A DNA stretch of 6,129 bases from Gammaproteobacteria bacterium (GCA_012513235.1 JAAZCO010000331.1:1-6129); one strand, 5' to 3'. Shown: positions 1 to 6,018, numbered from the stretch's first letter. Made by a program: numbers and translations. Notes: generated by a model not told the origin, from the letters alone.

Positions 1-457
1 CACCACGCTCAGTGAAAATCTCGATCACTTCAGCACGTGGTGTCAGCTTTTTAATCACATCGTAATCTTGATTGATCAGCTCATTCATGCGCTTTTCAAT
101 CGCTTGCATATCATCAGGCGTAAACGGACGCGCAATCGCTACGTCGTAATAGAAGCCTTCATCAATCACCGGACCGATAACCATTTTCGCTTCTGGAAAC
201 AACTGCTTCACCGCATGACCGACCAAGTGCGCGCACGAGTGGCGGATAATCTCAACGCCTTCGGGGTCTTTGGGGGTAATAATCGACAGCGTTGCGTCGT
301 CGGTGATTAAATCTGTGGCATCTAGTAAACGACCATTCACACGACCAGCAACCGTTGCTTTTGCAAGGCCTGCACCGATGGATTGGGCAACGTCTAAAAT
401 AGAAACTGGATGATCAAATGTACGCTGACTGCCGTCAGGAAGAGTAATTACGGGCAT
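1..457 (-). CDS. thrS: Threonyl-tRNA synthetase, N-terminal part (cut by window edge)
   Basis: Cytoplasmic enzyme that charges tRNA-Thr with threonine and edits mis-attached serine. Only the first 152 codons are present. The start ATG is at 457-455, followed by MPVITLPDGSQRTFDHP, the usual ThrRS opening. Residues 1-62 form the TGS domain. Residues from about 65 onward are the start of the editing domain, whose HxxxH motif falls at H73 and H77 (HSCAHL), the same numbering as in E. coli ThrRS. The catalytic core and anticodon-binding domain lie outside the window. A perfect AGGAGG (467-462) precedes the ATG with a short 4-nt spacer. The upstream leader holds tRNA-Thr-like hairpins, so feedback control at translation is likely. 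The gene is separated from the upstream tRNA-Val by an intrinsic terminator and so should have its own promoter. In gammaproteobacteria infC usually follows thrS; that cannot be seen here. Confidence 0.97.
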   Translation of the reverse strand, partial: MPVITLPDGSQRTFDHPVSILDVAQSIGAGLAKATVAGRVNGRLLDATDLITDDATLSIITPKDPEGVEIIRHSCAHLVGHAVKQLFPEAKMVIGPVIDEGFYYDVAIARPFTPDDMQAIEKRMNELINQDYDVIKKLTPRAEVIEIFTERG

Positions 458-477
458 GGCGCCTCCTCTGCCTAGTG

Positions 478-498
478 GTGACCCCTACAACAGGTCAC
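478..498 (-). promoter_or_regulatory. thrS leader hairpin A: tRNA-Thr anticodon-arm mimic next to the RBS
   Basis: On the thrS-sense strand, GUGACCU pairs with GGGUCAC (six Watson-Crick pairs plus a closing U-G) around the 7-nt loop GUUGUAG. In tRNA numbering the loop reads U33, U34-G35-U36, A37, which is the tRNA-Thr(UGU) anticodon with its conserved flanks. The base of the stem lies 21 nt before the ATG and 10 nt before the Shine-Dalgarno, matching domain 2 of the E. coli thrS operator. Bound ThrRS there would block the ribosome. The structure is read directly; the function is inferred by analogy with E. coli. Confidence 0.72.
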
Positions 499-543
499 AT
501 GGGTTGGGATGAGCCAGTAAGAGCGATTAATATTGAGGCTTAC

Positions 544-560
544 CTGCCATACAACGGCAG
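544..560 (-). promoter_or_regulatory. thrS leader hairpin B: second tRNA-Thr anticodon-arm mimic
   Basis: On the thrS-sense strand CUGCC pairs perfectly with GGCAG around the 7-nt loop GUUGUAU. This is the exact geometry of a tRNA anticodon arm (5-bp stem, 7-nt loop), with U33, anticodon UGU and A37. It lies 45 nt upstream of hairpin A, a position equivalent to domain 4 of the E. coli thrS operator, which binds the second subunit of the ThrRS dimer. The linker 499-543 could form a weak GUAAG/CUUAC helix but looks mostly single-stranded. The structure is clear; the role is inferred. Confidence 0.7.
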
Positions 561-599
561 AAAGTTTAACCCGCCTCTAACAACCGGATTCACTGGAAG

Positions 600-630
600 A
601 TTACAGCTAAAATAACTGCTAAAAACACAA
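600..630 (-). promoter_or_regulatory. Possible thrS promoter (weak match)
   Basis: The best -10 candidate between the tRNA terminator and the leader hairpins is TGTAAT (605-600), five of six to consensus. The best -35 is TTGTGT (630-625), only three of six, with a long 19-nt spacer, and it lies inside the terminator T-tract. Transcription would begin near 593 and give a leader of about 136 nt containing both hairpins. A thrS promoter is needed here, but this exact site is a guess. Confidence 0.28.
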
Positions 631-651
631 AAGGCCGCACGAGGCGACCTT
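621..651 (-). terminator. Intrinsic terminator of tRNA-Val
   Basis: On the minus strand AAGGTCGC pairs with GCGGCCTT (8 bp, one G-T wobble) across a 5-nt loop and runs into TTGTGTTTTT. It starts 10 nt beyond the tRNA 3' end and separates tRNA-Val transcription from thrS. Confidence 0.85.
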
Positions 652-661
652 CTGTTAAATT

Positions 662-738
662 TGGTAGGCACAATTGGATTCGAACCAACGACCCCCACCA
701 TGTCAAGGTGGTGCTCTAACCAACTGAGCTATGTGCCT
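662..738 (-). tRNA. tRNA-Val (anticodon GAC)
   Basis: A 77-nt tRNA folds completely. The acceptor AGGCACA pairs with TGTGCCT, the D-arm is GCTC/GAGC, and the anticodon stem CCACC/GGTGG carries the loop TTGACAT with anticodon GAC. The variable region is 5 nt, the T-arm is GTTGG/CCAAT with loop TTCGAAT, and the discriminator A is followed by an encoded CCA. It reads valine GUC/GUU codons. The sequence is close to E. coli tRNA-Val(GAC) through the D, anticodon and T arms but has a different acceptor stem. It has its own promoter upstream and terminator downstream. Confidence 0.98.
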
Positions 739-741
739 GCA

Positions 742-764
742 ATGGCCGCGTATTTTACGGCCAT
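742..764. repeat. 7-bp perfect inverted repeat around the tRNA-Val -10
   Basis: ATGGCCG (742-748) and CGGCCAT (758-764) form a perfect inverted repeat with a 9-bp centre that contains the -10 hexamer. On the plus strand it is followed by ATTATTTTTTG, so it looks like a plus-strand terminator, although no plus-strand gene leads into it. On the minus strand only read-through transcripts would fold it, ending 3 nt before the tRNA 5' end. Confidence 0.6.
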
Positions 765-779
765 ATTATTTTTTGTCAA
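752..779 (-). promoter_or_regulatory. tRNA-Val promoter (sigma70-like, GC-rich discriminator)
   Basis: A consensus -35 TTGACA (779-774) is followed after 16 nt by TAAAAT (757-752), a five-of-six -10. Transcription should start near 745-743, giving a 5' leader of only about 5-7 nt before the tRNA. The -10 is followed by ACGCGGCC. A GC-rich discriminator like this is typical of stable-RNA promoters that ppGpp/DksA shut down, so growth-rate or stringent control is likely. An inverted repeat (742-764) straddles the -10. Confidence 0.8.
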
Positions 780-813
780 ACACTTTCGCCCATTTAAAGG
801 CATTCAGGCTCAA

Positions 814-1776
814 TTACGGGATCAAACGCACATCACTTTGTACTATTGCTGCCTGCTCAGTAATCACTTGCGGCACACCTTCGCCTGCAGCCACAACATC
901 ACGCACCTGCTCCCAATCAAGCTGTAAGCCTTGTAAATCATCGCGCTTGAGCATTTCATTCACCACTGCAGCATGCTTATCAACAATCGAGGTTTCACCC
1001 TCATCACTCAATGGCTCATGCGCTTCCAGGTACAACTGCCCTTGAGCAAAACCAAACTTATACGGCTCGTTAATAATGCGCACCTTAGCACCCACAGGAA
1101 CCAACTCAGCCAACTCTAAAACGTTATGATTGAGCATACGAAAGCAGCCATGACTGACACGCATGCCAATACCAAATTTCTTATTAGAGCCATGAATCAA
1201 GTATCCCGGCAAACCCAGTGTCAACTTATAAGGCCCCAGCGGATTATCCGGACCAGGCGGCACATAGGCCGGCAATGGATCACCTGCTTCAGCATGCTCA
1301 CGCAAAATAGACTGCGGTGGCGTCCAGCCTGGATTAGGTGTTTTCACCGTAATCGAAGTATTGCTGATCGGCGAATCCCAGCCTTCACGCCCAATACCCA
1401 GAGGATAGGTGTACACCACCGCTTTATCTTTAGGGTAATAATACAGGCGATACTCAGCCAGATTAATCACTACTCCTTCGCGCGGACCCGGAGGCAAAAT
1501 ATAACGCTTGGGCAAAACAATCTCAGTGCCTTCACCTGGCAGCCACGCATCAACACCTGGGTTGGCGGCAACCATTTCCAAATAACCCAAGTCGTGAGTT
1601 TTCCCCAAATCAGCAAAGGTGTCTTCATAACGCGCCTGAATCACTTCAATCGCACCGACTACATCATCACCGGCCGGTGGCAATGGCAATTCAATAGCAG
1701 TCGCAAGGGGTGCAAAAAACAGCACACTTAGACTGCACATACGCAAAGACTTCAGCGTTAGCATGTTTAATAACAT
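814..1776 (-). CDS. Exported L,D-transpeptidase (YkuD domain, ErfK/YbiS/YcfS/YnhG type)
   Basis: A periplasmic enzyme of 320 aa that should form 3-3 peptidoglycan cross-links or attach a lipoprotein to peptidoglycan. The N-terminus has a hydrophobic signal peptide (about 1-27) with cleavage likely after ATA, before IELPLP. A LysM-like region covers about 43-94. The YkuD catalytic domain covers about 102-236 and has the HG of the first motif at H195-G196 and S208-H-G-C211-F-R213, with C211 as nucleophile. The motif has F where V or I is more usual. A tail of about 85 residues follows. I chose the ATG at 1776-1774 because AGGG lies 8 nt upstream; an upstream TTG at 1833 would put a polar stretch before the signal peptide. 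It lies 60 nt after the 93-aa gene on the same strand and may be co-transcribed. No lpp/oprI-like partner is in the window, so tethering versus cross-linking is undecided. Confidence 0.93.
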   Translation of the reverse strand: MLLNMLTLKSLRMCSLSVLFFAPLATAIELPLPPAGDDVVGAIEVIQARYEDTFADLGKTHDLGYLEMVAANPGVDAWLPGEGTEIVLPKRYILPPGPREGVVINLAEYRLYYYPKDKAVVYTYPLGIGREGWDSPISNTSITVKTPNPGWTPPQSILREHAEAGDPLPAYVPPGPDNPLGPYKLTLGLPGYLIHGSNKKFGIGMRVSHGCFRMLNHNVLELAELVPVGAKVRIINEPYKFGFAQGQLYLEAHEPLSDEGETSIVDKHAAVVNEMLKRDDLQGLQLDWEQVRDVVAAGEGVPQVITEQAAIVQSDVRLIP

Positions 1777-1836
1777 CACAATAACCCTAAGGGACAAATT
1801 TGAATAACAGCGGTATAGCACGAGTAAGCGCAAGGC

Positions 1837-2118
1837 TTATGCGAAGCGCCAGCCTGGTTTAGCGTACTTGCGCTGCGCCTGAATCACTTCGCGACACTGC
1901 GGGCAGAATTGTTTAGCTCGCAACAGCTTACGCTCTAAAGTATGCCAATGTGGTTGCGCTGGCAGCAGGCTACCACACAAGGTACGGTCGGCCTGACTCC
2001 CCAACTCTAACTGACGACTGACGGCATGCACGTATTCTTTTTGACAGGCGAACAGATCCAGTTGCTCATCCGGCAAAATAATCTGATATGCATGTAAAGA
2101 CCACATTAAACGCGCCAT
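1837..2118 (-). CDS. Conserved-looking hypothetical protein, 93 aa, with CPxC motif
   Basis: I do not recognise a characterised family. The ATG at 2118-2116 has AGAGG (2129-2125) 6 nt upstream, a good ribosome site, and the frame stays open to a TAA. The product is basic and rich in Q, L and R, with no signal peptide or membrane segment, so it is probably cytoplasmic. Cysteines are at 25, 48, 72 and 75; the last two form FCPQC, as in one knuckle of a zinc ribbon, and could bind metal with C25/C48 or as a dimer. The end is strongly basic and aromatic (KYAKPGWRFA). It lies between tesA and the L,D-transpeptidase on the same strand (gaps of 102 and 60 nt). From memory, pseudomonads carry a small hypothetical gene at this place, which supports it being real. 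Confidence 0.72.
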   Translation of the reverse strand: MARLMWSLHAYQIILPDEQLDLFACQKEYVHAVSRQLELGSQADRTLCGSLLPAQPHWHTLERKLLRAKQFCPQCREVIQAQRKYAKPGWRFA

Positions 2119-2220
2119 ATAGAGCCTCTAAAATCGCGCGCTACATTAGCCGAAAGTCGCCCACTATAACAGTGCACAGCAAAAATATTATTCAGCACAA
2201 GCTTATGCCCCAAAATGAAA

Positions 2221-2829
2221 CTAAGGCAATATCGGCTCAAGTCCTTGCCAAGCATTCTCTAAAAGTTGTGCTTGCGCTGCTTGCGTTGGATGCACACCAT
2301 CGGCCTGCATCATACCATCAACACCGCCCACCCCTTCCAAGAAAAAATCCACCAACGCCACCTGCTCTTGCTGAGCAATATTCTGATACACATTATAAAA
2401 GCCTTCGGTATAACGTCGACCATAATTACCCGGCAAACGCATACCCAGCAGCAACACCTGCGCATCACTGTGCTGAGCTTTTTGCACCATAGTGGTGAGA
2501 TTAACTGCCATATGCTTGAGTGACAGCCCACGCAAGCCGTCATTACCACCTAACTCTATAATCACGTACTCAGGCTTGTGTTGCGCCAACAAATCAGGAA
2601 AACGTGCTAAACCACCGGCGGTGGTATCACCACTGATTGAAGCGTTCACCACCTGCACGTCAGGCTTTTGCTCTTGCAAACGTTGCTGCAACAAAGCCAC
2701 CCAGCCCTGTTGTGTTTCCAGTCCAAAGGCAGCACTGATACTATCCCCCACCACCAACACAGTTGCAGCTTGTACCTGAGCCGTTACGCACAGCACTATT
2801 AAACCTATCGTTGCTATCCATTGACGCAT
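2221..2829 (-). CDS. tesA: Periplasmic esterase / thioesterase I / lysophospholipase L1 (SGNH hydrolase)
   Basis: A 202-aa SGNH-family hydrolase that cleaves acyl esters and thioesters (lysophospholipids, acyl-CoA-like substrates) in the periplasm. The signal peptide covers about 1-21 (cleavage near VQA before ATVLV). Block I is GDSIS with nucleophile S30; block II is SGDTTAGG with the oxyanion glycine near 67; block III is GGND with N96; block V is DGVHP with D177 and H180 completing the triad. The length matches TesA of E. coli and Pseudomonas. The ATG at 2829 is chosen because GAGGG (2839-2835) lies 5 nt upstream; an in-frame ATG at 2841 has no ribosome site. The gene is divergent from the YbbA-type ATPase, with 10 bases between start codons, as in the E. 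coli tesA-ybbAP cluster. Its promoter must lie inside the ATPase coding sequence; I found no convincing one. Confidence 0.96.
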   Translation of the reverse strand: MRQWIATIGLIVLCVTAQVQAATVLVVGDSISAAFGLETQQGWVALLQQRLQEQKPDVQVVNASISGDTTAGGLARFPDLLAQHKPEYVIIELGGNDGLRGLSLKHMAVNLTTMVQKAQHSDAQVLLLGMRLPGNYGRRYTEGFYNVYQNIAQQEQVALVDFFLEGVGGVDGMMQADGVHPTQAAQAQLLENAWQGLEPILP

Positions 2830-2839
2830 TGGAACCCTC

Positions 2840-3523
2840 ATGATTAACAGTATTGTTCGCGCCCAGAACCTTAGCAAAAAGGTACCTTCAACAGAAGGCC
2901 AACTGACGATCCTTGATGATGTCTGCTTTGAACTACAGCAAGGCGACTCACTGGCTATTATAGGCCGTTCCGGCTCAGGTAAATCGACTTTATTAGGCTT
3001 ACTAGCTGGACTGGACTTACCCAGCAGCGGCGAAGTCATACTCGCAAATCATCATTTAAACACCTTAGATGAAGATCAGCGCGCAGCGGTACGTGCGCAA
3101 CATGTTGGCTTTGTTTTTCAGGCTTTTCTTTTACTCGACAGTTTAAATGCCTTAGAAAATGTGATGCTACCTCTAGAGCTTGCTGGCCATGCCAACCCAC
3201 AACAACGCGCTACAGAACTTTTGATTCGCGTGGGTCTTGAGCAACGCTTACGCCACCCTGTCAACCTGCTCTCCGGTGGTGAACAACAGCGTGTGGCCTT
3301 AGCGCGAGCCTTTGCTACGCAGCCAGACGTACTCTTTGCTGATGAACCTACCGGCAACCTCGACAGCCAAACCGGTGCCAGCATCAGTGATTTATTATTT
3401 GAAATGAATAAAGAGCTGGGTACAACGCTGATCCTAGTCACCCACGATGAAAAACTTGCGACGCGTTGCAAGCAACATTTACGTCTTGAAGCTGGACGTC
3501 AAGTGGCACAGTTATGCGACTGA
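2840..3523 (+). CDS. ybbA: ABC transporter ATPase, YbbA type (LolD/MacB class)
   Basis: A 227-aa cytoplasmic nucleotide-binding subunit that drives the adjacent FtsX-type permease. All ABC motifs are present: Walker A GRSGSGKST (42-50), Q-loop Q94, signature LSGGEQQR (144-151), Walker B VLFADEP with E169 (164-170), D-loop NLD (173-175) and H-loop H202. The length equals E. coli YbbA (about 228 aa). GGAA (2831-2834) lies 5-6 nt before the ATG as a modest ribosome site. The end overlaps the permease start by 10 nt, so translation is probably coupled. Such subunits power mechanotransmission or lipid/lipoprotein extraction rather than classical solute import. The divergent tesA gene suggests an envelope lipid substrate. 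LolD is the main alternative name, but the single large permease and the tesA neighbour favour YbbA. Confidence 0.93.
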   Translation: MINSIVRAQNLSKKVPSTEGQLTILDDVCFELQQGDSLAIIGRSGSGKSTLLGLLAGLDLPSSGEVILANHHLNTLDEDQRAAVRAQHVGFVFQAFLLLDSLNALENVMLPLELAGHANPQQRATELLIRVGLEQRLRHPVNLLSGGEQQRVALARAFATQPDVLFADEPTGNLDSQTGASISDLLFEMNKELGTTLILVTHDEKLATRCKQHLRLEAGRQVAQLCD

Positions 3524-6018
3524 CACTCTTAGGTCTATTTAAACTCGCCAGTCAGCAACTGTTACGTGAGCGTCACACTTCAGAACTGCGCATTTTATTT
3601 TTTGCCTTGATGATTGCCGTGGCCAGTAGCAGCACCATTGGTCACTTCGCTGAACGTCTTCAAGGCGCTATGCAGCTGAGCGCCGGTGAGTTTTTGGCTG
3701 CAGACTTAGTTCTGTCCAGCAGTGAAGTACCGAGCCCGACACAAATTGCCGCAGTACACAGCGATGCTTTAAAAAGCTCACAAACCGTACAATTTGCCAG
3801 CATGCTCGCCACAGAAGATGATTTGGAATTGGCCAGCGTCAAAGCCGTGGATGATATGTATCCATTGCGCGGTGCCTTGCGCAGCCGTGAACAATTACAG
3901 AGCGTAGAAATCAGCGGCGGTCGTCCGCAATCGGGCGAAGTATGGCTGGATCTGGAAATGCTCACGCGCTTAGAGTTGCAAATCGGCGACAGCCTTGAGA
4001 TTGGCTCAGCCACCTTTAATGTCGCACGTATCCTGACCTATGAACCTGACCGCGCGGGCAACCTACTCAGCTTTACACCACGCGCGATGATTCATATCGC
4101 CGATTTACCCGCCACCGATGTACTGCAACCTGGTAGCCGTGTCAGTTATCGCCAACTGTGGAGCGGTGATGCACCGGCATTAGCAATTTTGCGTGACACA
4201 TTACAAGACACTTTATTACCCCACCAGCGCATTGAAGATCTCAGCGATGGCAATCAACAAGTCAGCAGCGCCCTTGAGCGTGCCGCCAGCTATTTAAACC
4301 TTGCCAGTTTAGCCGCCATTTTATTGGCTGGTGTTGCCGTGGCGTTATCAGCCAACCGTTTTGCTCGCCAACGCTTTGATCAAGCGGCATTAATGCGCTG
4401 CTTTGGCTTGTCACGTCGGCATACGGTATGGATTTTCTGTATGCAATTACTGCAGTTGGCCTTACTTGCCAGCCTACTGGGCAGTCTGATTGGCTGGCTG
4501 ACACAGTTTGTGTTGTTTGAACTGTTAGCCGACTTACTCCCTGATGACGTGCCTGCAGGCAGCTGGAAGCCTTTTATTGCCGGGATCACCACCAGCGTCG
4601 TGATGTTAGCGGGCTTTGCCCTGCCACCCTTAATCGCTTTAGGGCGTATCGCTCCACTGCGCGTGCTGCGCCGTGACTTAATCCCAGCCGCACCAGCCAC
4701 TTGGCTGTTGTATGGCATGGTGTTTATTGCACTGGGCGTTTTAATGTGGCAACTCAATCTGGATATGCGCTTGACCAGTGCCTTACTAGTGGGTGGCGGC
4801 CTTGCTGCTACCATACTGGGCACGGCATTATTTGTCGCCCTGAAAAGCATCCGTTTTTGGTTGGCCAAGCGCAGCTTAGCCTGGCGTTTAAGTCTGGGGC
4901 ACTTACTGCGCTACCCGCTCAATAGCGTTGGCCAGATTATGGCTTTTGCCTTAATTCTATTATCGATGGCTTTAATTGTGTTGCTGCGCAGCGAACTGCT
5001 GGATAACTGGCAAGCCCAACTCCCAGACCAAGCGCCCAATCACTTTGCCATTAATATTCTACCCGCACAGCAACCTGCTTTTAGCGCTGCACTGGAACAG
5101 ATCAGCACAAATGCAGCGCCACTTTACCCAGTGATTCTCGGGCGCTTAACGCAGATTAACAACCGGCCTGCCACAGAGCAGATTGACCCTAAAGCCAACG
5201 TGATGCGCACCTTAAAGCGTGACCTCAACCTCACTTGGACTGACACTTTACCTAAAGATAACCAAGTGACTGCTGGCCACTGGTGGCCCACTAATCCACC
5301 CAGCAACAGTAACTATAATGTCTCGCTAGAAAGCGATCTGGCCAAAAAACTGGGCGTGACAGTCGGTGAGCAATTGACCTTTCATATTGGTGGCTCGGAT
5401 TACGTGGCGCATATCAGCAGCCTGCGCAGCGTGGATTGGAACAGTATGCAGCCCAACTTCTTTGTGATCTTTGATCCACAACAGATGAGCAAGGTAGCGC
5501 ATACCTATATGACCAGCTTTTACTTACCCGCTCAGGCCGAACAGCAGCGTATTGACCTATCCAAAACATTCCCCAGCGTGAGTATTTTGCAAGTGGATGC
5601 GGTACTGCGTCAGTTGCGCGATATTTTAGCCCAGGTCACTTTAGCCATTGAGCTGATTCTCTTGTTTGTTTTAGCTGCGGGCGTCAGTGTTTTAATTGCA
5701 GGTTTACATAGCACTTTGACCGAGCGCATTCAACAAGGCGCTTTAATCCGCGCATTGGGTGCTTCGCGTAAACTGTTGGTGCAATCACAACGCAATGAGT
5801 TTGCCTTAATCGGTGTATGCAGCGGTGTACTGGCGTGGCTGGGCTGTGAGATCAGCAGCTATATTCTGTATCGTTTAGTCTTTGACTTGGCTTGGCAACC
5901 ACACCTGTGGTTAATCAGCTTGCCACTATTAGGCGCTGCACTGATTACCACTGTCGGTATGCTCGGCACACGTCAGGTACTCAATAGCAGTCCGCTGCAG
6001 ATTTTGCGTGGCAACTAA
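3514..6018 (+). CDS. ybbP: Large FtsX-fold ABC permease, YbbP type
   Basis: An 834-aa inner-membrane permease working with the preceding ATPase. Hydrophobic segments are seen at about 26-43, 261-281, 305-335, 353-376, 397-415, 421-443, 472-492, 705-731, 762-785 and 796-817. This is the ten-segment, two-FtsX-domain plan of YbbP-like proteins (E. coli YbbP about 804 aa). Large periplasmic domains fall at about 45-258 and 495-700. Conserved stretches that I recall from E. coli YbbP include KAVDDMYP (110-117), QPGSRV (205-210), LNLTW (571-575), LRSVDW (637-642) and QPNFFVIF (646-653). The paired coupling helices before the loops read FDQAALMRCFGLSR and IQQGALIRALGASR. The ATG lies inside the end of the ATPase gene (10-nt overlap) and lacks a strong ribosome site, consistent with translational coupling. 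Likely job: moving or extracting a lipidic substrate for TesA; the substrate is unknown. Confidence 0.94.
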   Translation: MRLTLLGLFKLASQQLLRERHTSELRILFFALMIAVASSSTIGHFAERLQGAMQLSAGEFLAADLVLSSSEVPSPTQIAAVHSDALKSSQTVQFASMLATEDDLELASVKAVDDMYPLRGALRSREQLQSVEISGGRPQSGEVWLDLEMLTRLELQIGDSLEIGSATFNVARILTYEPDRAGNLLSFTPRAMIHIADLPATDVLQPGSRVSYRQLWSGDAPALAILRDTLQDTLLPHQRIEDLSDGNQQVSSALERAASYLNLASLAAILLAGVAVALSANRFARQRFDQAALMRCFGLSRRHTVWIFCMQLLQLALLASLLGSLIGWLTQFVLFELLADLLPDDVPAGSWKPFIAGITTSVVMLAGFALPPLIALGRIAPLRVLRRDLIPAAPATWLLYGMVFIALGVLMWQLNLDMRLTSALLVGGGLAATILGTALFVALKSIRFWLAKRSLAWRLSLGHLLRYPLNSVGQIMAFALILLSMALIVLLRSELLDNWQAQLPDQAPNHFAINILPAQQPAFSAALEQISTNAAPLYPVILGRLTQINNRPATEQIDPKANVMRTLKRDLNLTWTDTLPKDNQVTAGHWWPTNPPSNSNYNVSLESDLAKKLGVTVGEQLTFHIGGSDYVAHISSLRSVDWNSMQPNFFVIFDPQQMSKVAHTYMTSFYLPAQAEQQRIDLSKTFPSVSILQVDAVLRQLRDILAQVTLAIELILLFVLAAGVSVLIAGLHSTLTERIQQGALIRALGASRKLLVQSQRNEFALIGVCSGVLAWLGCEISSYILYRLVFDLAWQPHLWLISLPLLGAALITTVGMLGTRQVLNSSPLQILRGN

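Noticed and set aside
68..310. 80-aa plus-strand frame inside thrS
   Set aside because: It is the antisense of the ThrRS TGS and editing domains.
458..620. T-box riboswitch upstream of thrS
   Set aside because: No terminator/antiterminator pair or T-box consensus is present between the promoter region and the start. The hairpins copy tRNA rather than bind it, which suits an E. coli-type translational operator.
1126..1731. 201-aa open frame on the plus strand
   Set aside because: It lies wholly antisense to the well-supported L,D-transpeptidase gene and shows no recognisable motif.
1777..1833. Longer L,D-transpeptidase from a TTG start at 1833 (19 extra residues)
   Set aside because: No ribosome site precedes the TTG, and the extra residues would stand before a good signal peptide. 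The ATG at 1776 has AGGG at a proper distance.
2119..2220. Promoter for the 93-aa gene in the 102-nt gap after tesA
   Set aside because: The best pair on the minus strand, TTGGGG and TAATAT with a 17-nt spacer, is too weak to claim. Transcription from tesA may simply continue, and no terminator is seen.
2088..2779. Overlapping plus-strand frames across the tesA region
   Set aside because: They lie antisense to tesA, which has a complete set of SGNH motifs.
2830..3039. Longer tesA reaching back to 3039, or a start at the ATG at 2841
   Set aside because: The extra residues are the antisense of the ATPase Walker A region and precede a clear signal peptide. The ATG at 2841 has no ribosome site, while the one at 2829 has GAGGG.
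4380..4868. 162-aa open frame on the minus strand, and other minus-strand frames inside the permease
   Set aside because: They lie antisense to the YbbP-type permease and show only S/R/P-rich shadow composition with no ribosome site.
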